The notes beneath the pieces were generated by a model that did not search any database, was not told the origin of the DNA, and saw nothing but the letters and a program-made list of their open reading frames with translations. The position numbers were made by a program, and so were the translations under genes. A stretch of 11,489 nucleotides of DNA from assembly GCA_015259305.1 (NCBI GenBank), contig JABZGO010000041.1:1-11489 (forward strand). The letters are read 5' to 3'. This document shows, piece after piece, positions 1-7,870 of the stretch. Origin of the DNA: Alloprevotella tannerae. Its GTDB lineage: Bacteria; Bacteroidota; Bacteroidia; Bacteroidales; Bacteroidaceae. Numbering within the stretch: position 1 is the stretch's first letter; every line of letters begins with the position of its first letter.

Positions 1-483
1 TTGCAGTGCGTCCCCAATAGCCCTAATTGTAATGAGTGTCCTCTTCAAGAGAACTGTGTTGCGTTTTTAGAAACGTCAGTTTCTTCGTTACCTGTCAAAT
101 CAAAAAAAACAGCGATTCGAACCCGCTTTTTAGTCTATCTTTATATGAGATGCGGAAACCGTATCCTTTTGCATCGTCGAGAAAGAGGAGACATATGGCA
201 AGGGCTTTATGAGCCATTACTTATTGAATTTTTTGAACCTGCGGATTTACCTTTAATCATTCAAAAGGTGAATCTTCCAAAAGAATCAGCATTTAGATTA
301 GCAGTAAAGGGAATGAAACATGTGCTGACGCATCAGGTTTTGATTGTAGATTGTTATGAGGTGGAACTCACTGAATTTACTACAATTGAAAAGTATAGTT
401 TCATTCCAGAAAAAGAAAGAGGAAACTACCCAGCGTCCAGATTAGTAGAGCAACTATATGAAGCCATAGACAACTTAAAATAA
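1..483 (+). CDS. mutY: Adenine DNA glycosylase MutY, C-terminal part (5' end outside window)
   Basis: MutY removes adenine mispaired with 8-oxoguanine in base excision repair. Only the last 160 codons are here; the opening TTG is an internal leucine codon, not a start. The fragment opens with the [4Fe-4S] loop: cysteines at fragment residues 3, 10, 13 and 19 give the C-X6-C-X2-C-X5-C spacing of the MutY/Nth family. A linker follows, then the NUDIX-like domain that reads 8-oxoG, which is specific to MutY within the superfamily. It contains WQGLYEP (66-72) and HVLTHQ (107-112), the latter at the place of the FSH/LTH 8-oxoG contact loop, and ends with a YPASRLVEQL helix as in bacterial MutY. The catalytic helix-hairpin-helix half lies upstream of the window. 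The reading frame is intact to the TAA. I see no clear terminator after it. Confidence 0.93.
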   Translation: MQCVPNSPNCNECPLQENCVAFLETSVSSLPVKSKKTAIRTRFLVYLYMRCGNRILLHRRERGDIWQGLYEPLLIEFFEPADLPLIIQKVNLPKESAFRLAVKGMKHVLTHQVLIVDCYEVELTEFTTIEKYSFIPEKERGNYPASRLVEQLYEAIDNLK

Positions 484-563
484 ATGTCTCGCTTCTACCT
501 TTTAAAAGTATTCACACTGTTAAGAAAACTGCAAGACCTACAGATTAATTCAATAAAAGTCAT

Positions 564-572
564 TAACTTCGC
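564..572 (+). promoter_or_regulatory. Possible -7 promoter element upstream of rlmD
   Basis: TAACTTCGC matches the Bacteroidota -7 consensus TAnnTTTG with one mismatch and lies 21 bp before the rlmD ATG, in the 110-bp gap after mutY. No convincing TTG-type -33 element sits at the expected distance, so this is only a candidate start of the rlmD operon. The rest of the gap (484-563) shows only a short CTTTTAAAAG palindrome. Confidence 0.3.
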
Positions 573-593
573 AATCCAAAAATAAAGATTTTC

Positions 594-2015
594 ATGGCTA
601 GAAAAAGGAAGCTTCTGCCCTTGTTAGAAAACATACAAATTGAAGGTATAGCAGCTGAAGGGAAGGCTATAGCCCGATTGGATAATAAGGTTATTTTTGT
701 GCCTTATGCTGTACCTGGCGATATTGTTAATATACAAGTTACTCGTAAGAAATCACATTACGCAGAAGCAACTATTACAAGCATTATTCAGCCTTCCCCA
801 ATGCGCATACAGCCATTTTGTAAACATTTCGGCGTTTGCGGTGGCTGTAAATGGCAGTGTCTTCCTTATGAAGAACAACTCAAAGCGAAGCAACAACAAG
901 TAGAAGATGCCTTGACTCGAATTGGAAAAGTTCCTTTTCCTAAAATTTTGCCCATTATAGGTAGCAAAAAAACTAAAGCCTATCGAAACAAATTAGAGTT
1001 TGGCTTCTCAAATAAAAAGTGGCTCACTAAAGAGGAAATAGAGAGCAGAGTTGTCTTTCCAGATATGAATGCCGTAGGCTTCCATATCCCAGGGGCGTTT
1101 GATAAGATCTTAGATTTAAAAGAATGTTTCCTAATGGATGACTTTAACAATAGAATTAGAAATGGTCTGCGCAGTTATGTTATTGAAAAAGGATATTCCT
1201 TTTTTGACCTAAGAAATCAGACGGGACTGCTTCGTAATATGATGTTGCGAAAAACTTCAACTGGAGAGATTATGGTGCTTCTTCAATTCTGTATTAGGGA
1301 GGCTCAAGAGGAAAAAGAAACTCTGGATGTTCTACAATGGATAAAAGCAACCTTTCCTGAAATAACCTCACTGTTGTATGTCAATAACACTAAATGCAAC
1401 GATACAATTTCTGATTTAGACATACATACATACAGCGGGACTGATTGCATATATGAGCAAATGGAAGATCTTCAATTTAAGATTGGTCCTAAGAGTTTTT
1501 ATCAGACAAACTCTGAACAAGCATTTGTCTTGTACAAAGTAGTACGTGAGTTTGCCAATCTCTCTGGCAATGAATACGTGTACGATCTTTATACTGGTAC
1601 TGGGACCATTGCCAACTTTATTGCAGGAAAAGCCAAAAGAGTTATAGGTATTGAATATGTTCCAGAAGCGATAAAAGACGCAAAAGAAAATGCAGTACTA
1701 AACAATCTTGACAATATTCAGTTCTTTGCCGGAGATATGAAGGACATTCTTACTGATGATTTCGTAGCATTGTATGGGCGTCCAGATGTTATAATCACAG
1801 ATCCTCCACGAGCAGGTATGCATAATGATGTTATATCTACGATTCTTTTTGCTGCCCCGAAGCGTATTGTATACGTTAGCTGTAATCCGGCAACACAAGC
1901 TCGCGATGTATCACTTCTTTCTACAGACTATCATATTACCAAAGTACAGCCTGTAGATATGTTTCCGCAAACTCATCATGTGGAAAATGTTCTATTGATG
2001 GAAAGAAACAATTAA
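594..2015 (+). CDS. rlmD: 23S rRNA (uracil-5-)-methyltransferase RlmD/RumA family
   Basis: This is an S-adenosylmethionine-dependent RNA m5U methyltransferase of the TrmA/RlmCD family, 473 aa. Domains in order: an N-terminal TRAM RNA-binding domain (about 10-68); an iron-sulfur cluster region with C76-X5-C82-X2-C85 and a distal C178, the RlmD-type CX5CX2CXnC pattern; then the Rossmann methyltransferase domain. The SAM-binding motif is DLYTGTGT (331-338), followed by the acidic loop IGIEYV (351-356) and TDPPRAG (402-408). The catalytic nucleophile is C430 in SCNPAT, and the general base is probably E464 in HHVENVL. All key residues are present. U1939 of 23S rRNA is the E. coli RlmD target. Many non-proteobacterial members, sometimes annotated RlmCD, modify two sites, so the exact uridine here is inferred. 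The stop is 19 bp before the next gene, suggesting co-transcription. Confidence 0.92.
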   Translation: MARKRKLLPLLENIQIEGIAAEGKAIARLDNKVIFVPYAVPGDIVNIQVTRKKSHYAEATITSIIQPSPMRIQPFCKHFGVCGGCKWQCLPYEEQLKAKQQQVEDALTRIGKVPFPKILPIIGSKKTKAYRNKLEFGFSNKKWLTKEEIESRVVFPDMNAVGFHIPGAFDKILDLKECFLMDDFNNRIRNGLRSYVIEKGYSFFDLRNQTGLLRNMMLRKTSTGEIMVLLQFCIREAQEEKETLDVLQWIKATFPEITSLLYVNNTKCNDTISDLDIHTYSGTDCIYEQMEDLQFKIGPKSFYQTNSEQAFVLYKVVREFANLSGNEYVYDLYTGTGTIANFIAGKAKRVIGIEYVPEAIKDAKENAVLNNLDNIQFFAGDMKDILTDDFVALYGRPDVIITDPPRAGMHNDVISTILFAAPKRIVYVSCNPATQARDVSLLSTDYHITKVQPVDMFPQTHHVENVLLMERNN

Positions 2016-2034
2016 TTTATTCCGTACAGTCATA

Positions 2035-2715
2035 ATGTCTGCACTGAGAAAGCACAACCCACGGATAGAGTCAAGACTCACGACTTTTCTCCAAGCAAAT
2101 GACGCAATAGGGTTATATAACTATCTATTGCAACTAAGCAATGCTGAATTTAGAACGGCAGGTTTTTTGTTAGGAGATAAGTTGCTGTCGTCTTTATCGC
2201 GAGAATCTTATTGGCATTGCTTCATAACAATCGTTCCCAAAAACTCAAAAGCATTCTTGGGCACATTCCTCAAGGCACTACCAAATCATTTTGCACTTGA
2301 GCTAAAGGAAATAAAAGAATATGCTCAAGTCGCAAGCCCCATTGACAAAAATAAACTCCTTGCAACTCTTCTCCCTACCCTATCAGATCCGCAAGAAATA
2401 GAATGGATTCTTAATCTCTATTATGATGAAGATAGTCGCAAGCGAGTCAAACTTCTTTTAAATTTCAATACACTACCCATATACTATTGTATTTTCCAAT
2501 CGTTACGCAAAATGGATCATCAGATTCAGGCTCTGAGAGAATATTCAATTATACTAATGCGTAAAGGAGATCATCTGAGCTTTAATTTAGCTGGTATCAT
2601 TCAGAGTTATTTTGGGTTAAATGCGCTTCCTGGCACATTTTCACTGCGACTTGAAACATATGAGCTGAATAGATTGGAAACTTACGAAGGATTTCAGAAA
2701 ATCATTACAACTTAA
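2035..2715 (+). CDS. Uncharacterised helical protein in the rlmD operon
   Basis: I do not recognise this 226-aa protein. It has no signal peptide, no convincing membrane segment and no nucleotide-binding or metal-binding motif, so it is probably cytoplasmic. The sequence is rich in Leu, Lys and amphipathic helix patterns (for example 12-34 and 105-145), which suggests an all-helical fold, perhaps of helical-repeat type; that is inference. Near the C-terminus RLETYE occurs twice (205-210 and 213-218), a short internal duplication. The ATG at 2035 is the only sensible start in the 19-bp gap after rlmD. The stop lies 10 bp before the protease start, so this is the middle gene of a tight run. Intact frame and base composition like its neighbours argue for a real gene. 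Confidence 0.75.
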   Translation: MSALRKHNPRIESRLTTFLQANDAIGLYNYLLQLSNAEFRTAGFLLGDKLLSSLSRESYWHCFITIVPKNSKAFLGTFLKALPNHFALELKEIKEYAQVASPIDKNKLLATLLPTLSDPQEIEWILNLYYDEDSRKRVKLLLNFNTLPIYYCIFQSLRKMDHQIQALREYSIILMRKGDHLSFNLAGIIQSYFGLNALPGTFSLRLETYELNRLETYEGFQKIITT

Positions 2716-2725
2716 TAATTCAACA

Positions 2726-5083
2726 ATGAAAAAGTTTATACTTCTCTCTGTCTGCTTATTTTTCTCAATAGCGACGGAAACAATGGCTCGAAAAAAGCCA
2801 AATCCTCCTGCAGAAGATGCTAAACCTGCGGAGAAAGCTATTACAACTAAAGGACTCTTTAATGTTATCAAAACAGATAAAGATTACTTCTTCGAAATCC
2901 CTGATTCTATTATAGGGAGACGCTTCTTAGTTTCTGTACGGTATACTTCTACACCTGCAAACTCCGGTTTATATGGTGGAGAACAAGTCAACTACTCCAC
3001 TATGTATTTTGAGAAATCTCCTAACGATCAATTACTTCTTCGTTCAGAGTTACTCATGAATACTGCAGATAGCCTCGATGCAGTTAATCGTGCTATATTA
3101 ATCAGCAATTCCAATCCTATCATAGGAGCGTTCAAGATAGAAAGTCATGCAAAGACTCTGTATAAGATAAAGGTATCAGCCTTCTTCCAAGAAGACAATG
3201 CTGCGATTGGGTTAAACCAAATGGCTAAGAAAAGGTTCGGACTTGGGATGATGTTACCTTCAATGTCTTACATAGAAAGTATAAAGACCTTCCCTATTAA
3301 TACCGAAGTTCGTACAGTGAAAACCTGGACTTCTGCACAAAATAACACCTATGCAGGCTATGAAACAGGTAAAGTTACGATAGGGTTAAATGTCTCGTTT
3401 ATTCTATTGCCAAAAGTGCCCATGCAGCGGCGCTTGTTTGATCCTCGCATCGGATACTTTAGCGACAGCTTTGTTCAATTTTCAGACTTCCAGCAATGTG
3501 TGGAAAAAAAGCGTTTTATCACACGTTGGCGCCTCGAGCCTAAAGATAGTGTTGATGCAGAAAAAATGAAACGAGGCGAACTTGTTGAGCCTAAAAAGCC
3601 CATCATCTATTATGTTGATCCCGCTACTCCTAAACGCTGGCGCCCTTATCTCATTGCTGGTGTTAACGATTGGGCAAAAGCATTTGAAAAAGCAGGTTTC
3701 AAGAATGCAATTATGGCCAAAGAATGGCCGGATACAGACTCTACGATGTCTATGGAAGATGCTCGTTATAGCTGTATACGCTATTTAGCATCCCCGATTG
3801 AAAATGCTTATGGGCCTCAAGTACACGATCCACGCTCAGGAGAGATTCTAGAGAGCCATATTTGTTGGTATCATAATGTGATGAAATTGGTTCACGATTG
3901 GTATATGATCCAAGCAGGCACAATAGACGAAGCTGCTCAAAAGATGCGCTTCGATGATGACTTGATGGGCCAACTAATCCGATTTGTTTCCAGCCATGAA
4001 GTTGGCCATACGCTAGGCCTACGTCATAACTTTGGCTCTTCAAGCACTGTACCCGTTGATAGTCTACGCAATAAATTATGGGTAGAGGCCCATGGACACA
4101 CCCCTAGTATCATGGACTATGCAAGATTTAACTATGTTGCTCAACCAGAGGACAACATTTCCCGCGAAGGTATCTTCCCAAGAATTGGTGATTATGATAT
4201 GTGGGCTATTCAGTGGGGCTATACGCCAACTTGGGATTCTTATGATGATGTGAGTGACCATTATGAATTAGAAGCGCTTACCTCTAAAATGCTCAAAAGC
4301 AATCGTCGTCTTTGGTTTGGAGATGGTGAATCGAACAACGTTAATGATCCCCGCTGCCAGACAGAAGACTTGAGCGATGATGTTATGAAAGCTAACGAGT
4401 ACGGCATATTAAACCTTAAACGTGAAATAAAAGAGCTTCCTGATTGGACATATCAACACGGCGACATCTATGGTACGAATCTACTTGATGCATACCAAGC
4501 TGTCAACAGCCAATTCTTACGCTATATCAATCACGTTTTTCGTTTCGTTGGCGGTGTATACAAAGACTTTAAGACCGTAGATCAAGAAGGAGCTATTTAT
4601 ACAAACGTCCCAGCAAAGCGGCAGCGAGAGGCTTTGGCTTGGTTGAATCGTCAAGTACTCGAAGAACCGAAATGGTTGATAAATGAAAGCTATCTTAACC
4701 GTCTGACTAAAGATCCTCAGTCTGTTACGATCAATGTCGGTAATTCGCTGGTGCGTAAATTGGTAGCTGAAAGCACTTTAGACAATCTAAATGCAGACTA
4801 TCCTGCTACGGCTTATCTTCCGGAAGTCACGGAGTTGATCTTCAAAGAACTCAAATCTAAAGTAAAAGTTACGCCATACCGCAAAGCCCTTCAAAGTACA
4901 TTTGTAAATGAGTTGACGCAATACTTCAAACAATCTACAACAACATCACCTGCACGTCCAACAGTGTTGAAAACATTGACAGAGTTGCAACACTCTCTGA
5001 AAATGGCAGGAACAGATGCTGCATCTGCTGCGCACTATGCAAACTTGAGCGATATGATTAGTCGTGCTCTTGTAATTAAGTAG
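2726..5083 (+). CDS. Secreted zinc-dependent metalloprotease, DUF5117/DUF4953 (metzincin) family
   Basis: This 785-aa protein is predicted to be an exported zinc endopeptidase. The N-terminus is a Sec signal peptide (positive KK, hydrophobic 4-17, likely cleavage after TMA at 21). C10 is preceded by V, not G/A/S, so this is probably not a lipoprotein. The order fits the Bacteroidota DUF5118-DUF5117-DUF4953 family: a short N-terminal segment (about 40-85), a beta-rich DUF5117-like region (about 90-290), then the catalytic domain. Its zinc motif is HEVGHTLGLRHN (424-435), giving metzincin ligands H424, H428 and H434 and catalytic E425. The probable Met-turn is SIMDY (461-465). The C-terminal 300 residues are typical of the family. 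Substrate is unknown. The gene is last in the rlmD run and is followed 26 bp later by a strong stem-loop. Codon use and length look ordinary, with no truncation. Confidence 0.9.
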   Translation: MKKFILLSVCLFFSIATETMARKKPNPPAEDAKPAEKAITTKGLFNVIKTDKDYFFEIPDSIIGRRFLVSVRYTSTPANSGLYGGEQVNYSTMYFEKSPNDQLLLRSELLMNTADSLDAVNRAILISNSNPIIGAFKIESHAKTLYKIKVSAFFQEDNAAIGLNQMAKKRFGLGMMLPSMSYIESIKTFPINTEVRTVKTWTSAQNNTYAGYETGKVTIGLNVSFILLPKVPMQRRLFDPRIGYFSDSFVQFSDFQQCVEKKRFITRWRLEPKDSVDAEKMKRGELVEPKKPIIYYVDPATPKRWRPYLIAGVNDWAKAFEKAGFKNAIMAKEWPDTDSTMSMEDARYSCIRYLASPIENAYGPQVHDPRSGEILESHICWYHNVMKLVHDWYMIQAGTIDEAAQKMRFDDDLMGQLIRFVSSHEVGHTLGLRHNFGSSSTVPVDSLRNKLWVEAHGHTPSIMDYARFNYVAQPEDNISREGIFPRIGDYDMWAIQWGYTPTWDSYDDVSDHYELEALTSKMLKSNRRLWFGDGESNNVNDPRCQTEDLSDDVMKANEYGILNLKREIKELPDWTYQHGDIYGTNLLDAYQAVNSQFLRYINHVFRFVGGVYKDFKTVDQEGAIYTNVPAKRQREALAWLNRQVLEEPKWLINESYLNRLTKDPQSVTINVGNSLVRKLVAESTLDNLNADYPATAYLPEVTELIFKELKSKVKVTPYRKALQSTFVNELTQYFKQSTTTSPARPTVLKTLTELQHSLKMAGTDAASAAHYANLSDMISRALVIK

Positions 5084-5109
5084 AAGAATCATCACAATAG
5101 AATCAGAAT

Positions 5110-5147
5110 ATTGTAGGAGGAATACGATTGTGTATTCCTCCTACAAT
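5110..5147 (+). terminator. Strong stem-loop terminator after the metalloprotease
   Basis: Perfect 16-bp inverted repeat: arm 5110-5125 (ATTGTAGGAGGAATAC) pairs with arm 5132-5147, with a 6-nt loop GATTGT. It begins 26 nt after the protease stop and is followed by CATTTTGG, a short T-run. Position and shape fit an intrinsic terminator for the plus-strand operon, although the T-run is weak. No T-run follows it on the minus strand. Confidence 0.8.
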
Positions 5148-5256
5148 CATTTTGGACCAATAAAGTCCAGGTAGTGTTTGCCGAATTCAAGCAACGATTG
5201 TAGATGAATGTAACAATAATAAACCTATTGGCCTCTCCACCTCTTTTTGTATAGAT

Positions 5257-5375
5257 TACTCAAAGTACTTCCACGATGGTAGAAATGTCCTTTCGTGTAA
5301 GGAGGTTTGTACCACCACGAAAGGACATTTCTACCATTAGCGTCGTAGCTTAGCATCATCTATCCTTTTTGAGTA
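5257..5375. repeat. Weak outer inverted repeat around the 22-bp palindrome
   Basis: TACTCAAA at 5257-5264 is complementary to TTTGAGTA at 5368-5375. The two lie outside the perfect palindrome, with 11 nt and 30 nt of spacer on the left and right. An 8-bp match in AT-rich DNA may be chance. If real, it makes the whole a nested, asymmetric 119-bp cruciform. Confidence 0.35.
5276..5337. repeat. Perfect 22-bp inverted repeat with 18-nt loop
   Basis: The arm at 5276-5297 (starting ATGGTAGAAATG, ending TTTCGTG) is exactly complementary to the arm at 5316-5337. The 18-nt loop (5298-5315) is TAAGGAGGTTTGTACCAC. Neither side has a T-run, so it is not a standard intrinsic terminator, though it could block convergent transcription. 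No target-site duplication is visible at its edges. A small RNA hairpin, a palindromic genomic repeat or a bidirectional stop are all possible. Confidence 0.85.
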
Positions 5376-5379
5376 TTAG

Positions 5380-5409
5380 GCAAAACTAGTGGGACAAAAT
5401 CTCGTACAA
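5380..5409 (-). promoter_or_regulatory. Candidate Bacteroidota-type promoter reading into the palindrome
   Basis: On the minus strand TTG (5409-5407) is followed after 18 nt by TAGTTTTGC (5388-5380), a full match to the TAnnTTTG -7 element. A transcript would start near 5373 and run straight into the 22-bp hairpin, giving a product of about 100 nt if it ends there. Six fixed bases can match by chance in AT-rich DNA, so this is suggestive only. Confidence 0.4.
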
Positions 5410-5510
5410 GAATAGTGAGGATGGCAAGACGATACTTTAAGATCTATTTGTAGGATTTTCGCTTAGAAGTTATCTAAAAATCAATTAGGATGGTTGAATA
5501 ACAGATAAAA

Positions 5511-7835
5511 TTAAAATTCAACTTTAGCGCCTAAGAAAAAGGTTCTTGGTAATCCTGGCCCATAAATATAAGCAGAATCCCTATTCCATCCTTGATCAAA
5601 ATCTTTTTGATAAGCATTACTTAAGTTTTGAACTCCGGCATTCAACTGCAAAGTCAAGGAACCTGGGAGCGAAATATCATAGCTGGCCTTGGCATTGATC
5701 ACCATAAATCGAGGCGTCTCTACCGCTATCGGTTTTGTGATTTTATCGCCACCGGAATGCCCAACTAACATACTGCCCGTATAGTTGCCCGATAATAAGA
5801 AAGCAAGCCGCTTGATTGGAGTAATCTTAGCCGTGAAATAGCCATAGGCATTCGGCGTACGCAGCATCTTTCTGACAGGTGCAGCATCCTCATTCCATTC
5901 TACCGGTTCGCAGTAGCGACTTTGCTGCAAAGTTATACCGGCTTCCACCGTTAGCCACTTAGTGAATAAAGCTCTACCTTCAATATTTACCCCCAGGACG
6001 TTTGCACCATGTGCATTATAACGTTCTTGGATAGCGTTGCCTTGATCATCTGTTCTATTTAGCAGGCGCAGTCCAAATACATTATTAAGACGTGTATAAA
6101 ACCCTTCGATGATTAGATCTGTCTGGATATTTCCTAAATTGTAGGCTAGATCGGCCGATAAACTAAAGCTATGCGAGCGCTCAACTTTTAGACCTGGTGC
6201 ATTTATGGAAACAACGCGTTCACCACCAACGTAGCCTACGTGCAGATCTTCGTCAAATGTCTGTGGAGCTCTGAAACCTTGTCCGTAACTGAAGCGCAGA
6301 TTTACCTTTTCATTCGGATTGTAGCGTACATTCACACGTGGACTGAAAATCGGATTGGAAATAAGATTATGCTTATCCATTCTGGCCCCCAACACAAAGC
6401 TCCAGCGCTCGTCTTTCCATTCGTTTTGTGCGAAGAAACTACCTATATGAATCTGCTGATGCAGGAAATGATTATAGTCGATTATTTCATCATTCAAGTT
6501 ATCGTAGTTATACTCCCCACCTAATGTTAAAGTCGCCGGCAGGAACCACATCTTGTCGAAATAGTAGGAGTATTGTGCGCCTACGATATAAGTAAAATCA
6601 TTTGTGCGACCATAGGCCTTTTCTGCAGCTTCAATGTCTTCTGTTGAGCCAGATGCGATTCCGCCGTAATAACTTTTTCGATTAGTCGTCGTAAAAGAGA
6701 AATAAGCCTTCAGGTGATGCAATAGATTAGGTGTATCGAGATCATAAGTTAAATCTCCCCCATTAATCGAATGTTCTATTTGCTCCGTGATATTGGCCTT
6801 GTGAGGAGGAAGATGCAGGTTATTTCCTCCGCGTCGAAACTCGCTGATATGGTTATAGCGCATAGAGAGTTTCGAATAAGGTGTTAACTTGATAAAAGAG
6901 CTGAATCCGAACATTGAGTTGCGCAAATTGGGTAGCTCGGTATATTTATCTCCATCGTAATCAAATCCCGGTCGATAATGGTATTGACCAAAAATAGACA
7001 AACCGGCACGGCCATCAGGCGTAACAAGTGAAGCGTTGGCTGTCGTCGTATTATCATAACTTGAACGACCATATAAAGAGGTAATCGTATGACTGAAAGA
7101 GCCGGTATTGTAAGTTGGATACTTTGTAATAATGTTGATAGTTCCGCCAACGGCAGAAGCACCATAGAGCGAGGATCCACCACCGCGCACTATTTCAACG
7201 CGATCTATCATATTCGTGGGCAATTGCTCAAGCCCATACACACCATTCAGGGCCGAGAATACAGGTCTAGAATCAATTAGAATTTGCGAATAGTGACCGT
7301 CTAAACCATTCATTCTTACCTGTGAGAAACCACAATTTTGGCAATTCGTTTCTGTACGTACCCCGGGTTGGAAATTAAGCCCTTGAGCCAAACAAGCAAT
7401 GTTTGTAACTTCAAAAGTCTTCTTATCTAACACGTTGACCAAAGCTGGTGCTTCTCTACGTAAGGTCTGCACGCGATTAGCCGTAAGCACAACCTCGTCA
7501 AGATCAAAGGCGTCTTCGCTCAGTTCGAAATCCAATTCTTGTACTTCGTGCGGGCGGGTTTTTATCTTCTGTCGTTGGATGTGATACCCCAACAATTTCA
7601 CCTCCAACGTAAGATTGCCTATTGGCAGGTTCTTCAAATGATAACATCCCGCAGCATCTGTTGTGGTTTCTATGGTTGTTCCCTTTATAGAAATATGCAC
7701 GAAGGGCAAATTCTCCTTGCTATTTCCATTGATTACGCGACCTTGCACAACAGCTTCTGTTACGTTTACATTATCTGCTATCCCGACTTGTAACAGTGAA
7801 AAGAATAGCAGAAAAAGTACTATTTTCTTTTTCAT
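5511..7835 (-). CDS. TonB-dependent outer-membrane receptor with CarboxypepD_reg-like domain
   Basis: This 774-aa protein is predicted to be a TonB-driven active-uptake barrel in the outer membrane. A Sec signal peptide (1-20, ending VGIA) leads into a carboxypeptidase-regulatory-like beta-sandwich (about 28-106, with GRVINGNSKENLPFVHISIKG), typical of Bacteroidota receptors. A TonB-box-like DEVVLTA (113-119) follows, then the plug (about 120-238) with MIDRVEIVRGG and YGASAVGGTINIIT. The 22-strand barrel region covers the rest and contains FRAP (521-524) and a final phenylalanine, as expected for barrel assembly. The plug has an unusual NCQNCG (164-169). FRAP and NAPGLKVE (545-552) resemble the FRAP/NPNL boxes of haem and siderophore receptors but also occur in other subfamilies, so the substrate is undetermined; iron, haem, other metals or a metal complex are possible. 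It is not in a SusC/SusD pair. The start at 7835 is supported by the MKKK signal peptide and a promoter-like element about 70 bp upstream. Confidence 0.92.
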   Translation of the reverse strand: MKKKIVLFLLFFSLLQVGIADNVNVTEAVVQGRVINGNSKENLPFVHISIKGTTIETTTDAAGCYHLKNLPIGNLTLEVKLLGYHIQRQKIKTRPHEVQELDFELSEDAFDLDEVVLTANRVQTLRREAPALVNVLDKKTFEVTNIACLAQGLNFQPGVRTETNCQNCGFSQVRMNGLDGHYSQILIDSRPVFSALNGVYGLEQLPTNMIDRVEIVRGGGSSLYGASAVGGTINIITKYPTYNTGSFSHTITSLYGRSSYDNTTTANASLVTPDGRAGLSIFGQYHYRPGFDYDGDKYTELPNLRNSMFGFSSFIKLTPYSKLSMRYNHISEFRRGGNNLHLPPHKANITEQIEHSINGGDLTYDLDTPNLLHHLKAYFSFTTTNRKSYYGGIASGSTEDIEAAEKAYGRTNDFTYIVGAQYSYYFDKMWFLPATLTLGGEYNYDNLNDEIIDYNHFLHQQIHIGSFFAQNEWKDERWSFVLGARMDKHNLISNPIFSPRVNVRYNPNEKVNLRFSYGQGFRAPQTFDEDLHVGYVGGERVVSINAPGLKVERSHSFSLSADLAYNLGNIQTDLIIEGFYTRLNNVFGLRLLNRTDDQGNAIQERYNAHGANVLGVNIEGRALFTKWLTVEAGITLQQSRYCEPVEWNEDAAPVRKMLRTPNAYGYFTAKITPIKRLAFLLSGNYTGSMLVGHSGGDKITKPIAVETPRFMVINAKASYDISLPGSLTLQLNAGVQNLSNAYQKDFDQGWNRDSAYIYGPGLPRTFFLGAKVEF

Positions 7836-7870
7836 AGGATCTTTGATTTGTAAATAAATTCAAGAATTAA

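Larger units (their letters stand above)
5148..5510. other. Non-coding gap between convergent genes
   Basis: No plausible gene is seen here. The stretch lies between the terminator of the plus-strand operon and the 3' end of the minus-strand receptor. It contains a 5-bp mini-hairpin (TGGAC/GTCCA, 5153-5169), the large inverted repeat at 5276-5337, a weak outer repeat around it, and a promoter-like sequence on the minus strand at 5380-5409. Close to the receptor stop there is only a 4-bp TCAA/TTGA stem followed on the minus strand by TTTTT (about 5477-5498), a poor terminator. Confidence 0.7.

Noticed and set aside
1..3. TTG as a start codon for the first gene
   Set aside because: It is an in-frame internal leucine of mutY; the protein lacks its whole catalytic half, which must lie upstream of the window.
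5153..5169. TGGAC/GTCCA mini-hairpin after the protease terminator
   Set aside because: A 5-bp stem is too weak and common to be called a feature on its own.
5276..5337. Insertion sequence remnant or MITE
   Set aside because: No transposase fragment, no target-site duplication and no known terminal motif are visible; genome-wide copies would be needed to revive this idea.
5477..5498. Terminator of the TonB-dependent receptor
   Set aside because: Only a 4-bp TCAA/TTGA stem precedes the TTTTT run on the minus strand, too weak to list as a terminator.
6240..6524. 94-codon open frame on the plus strand inside the receptor gene, and similar frames in other genes
   Set aside because: These are antisense or off-frame shadows of well-supported genes, without recognisable domains or start signals.
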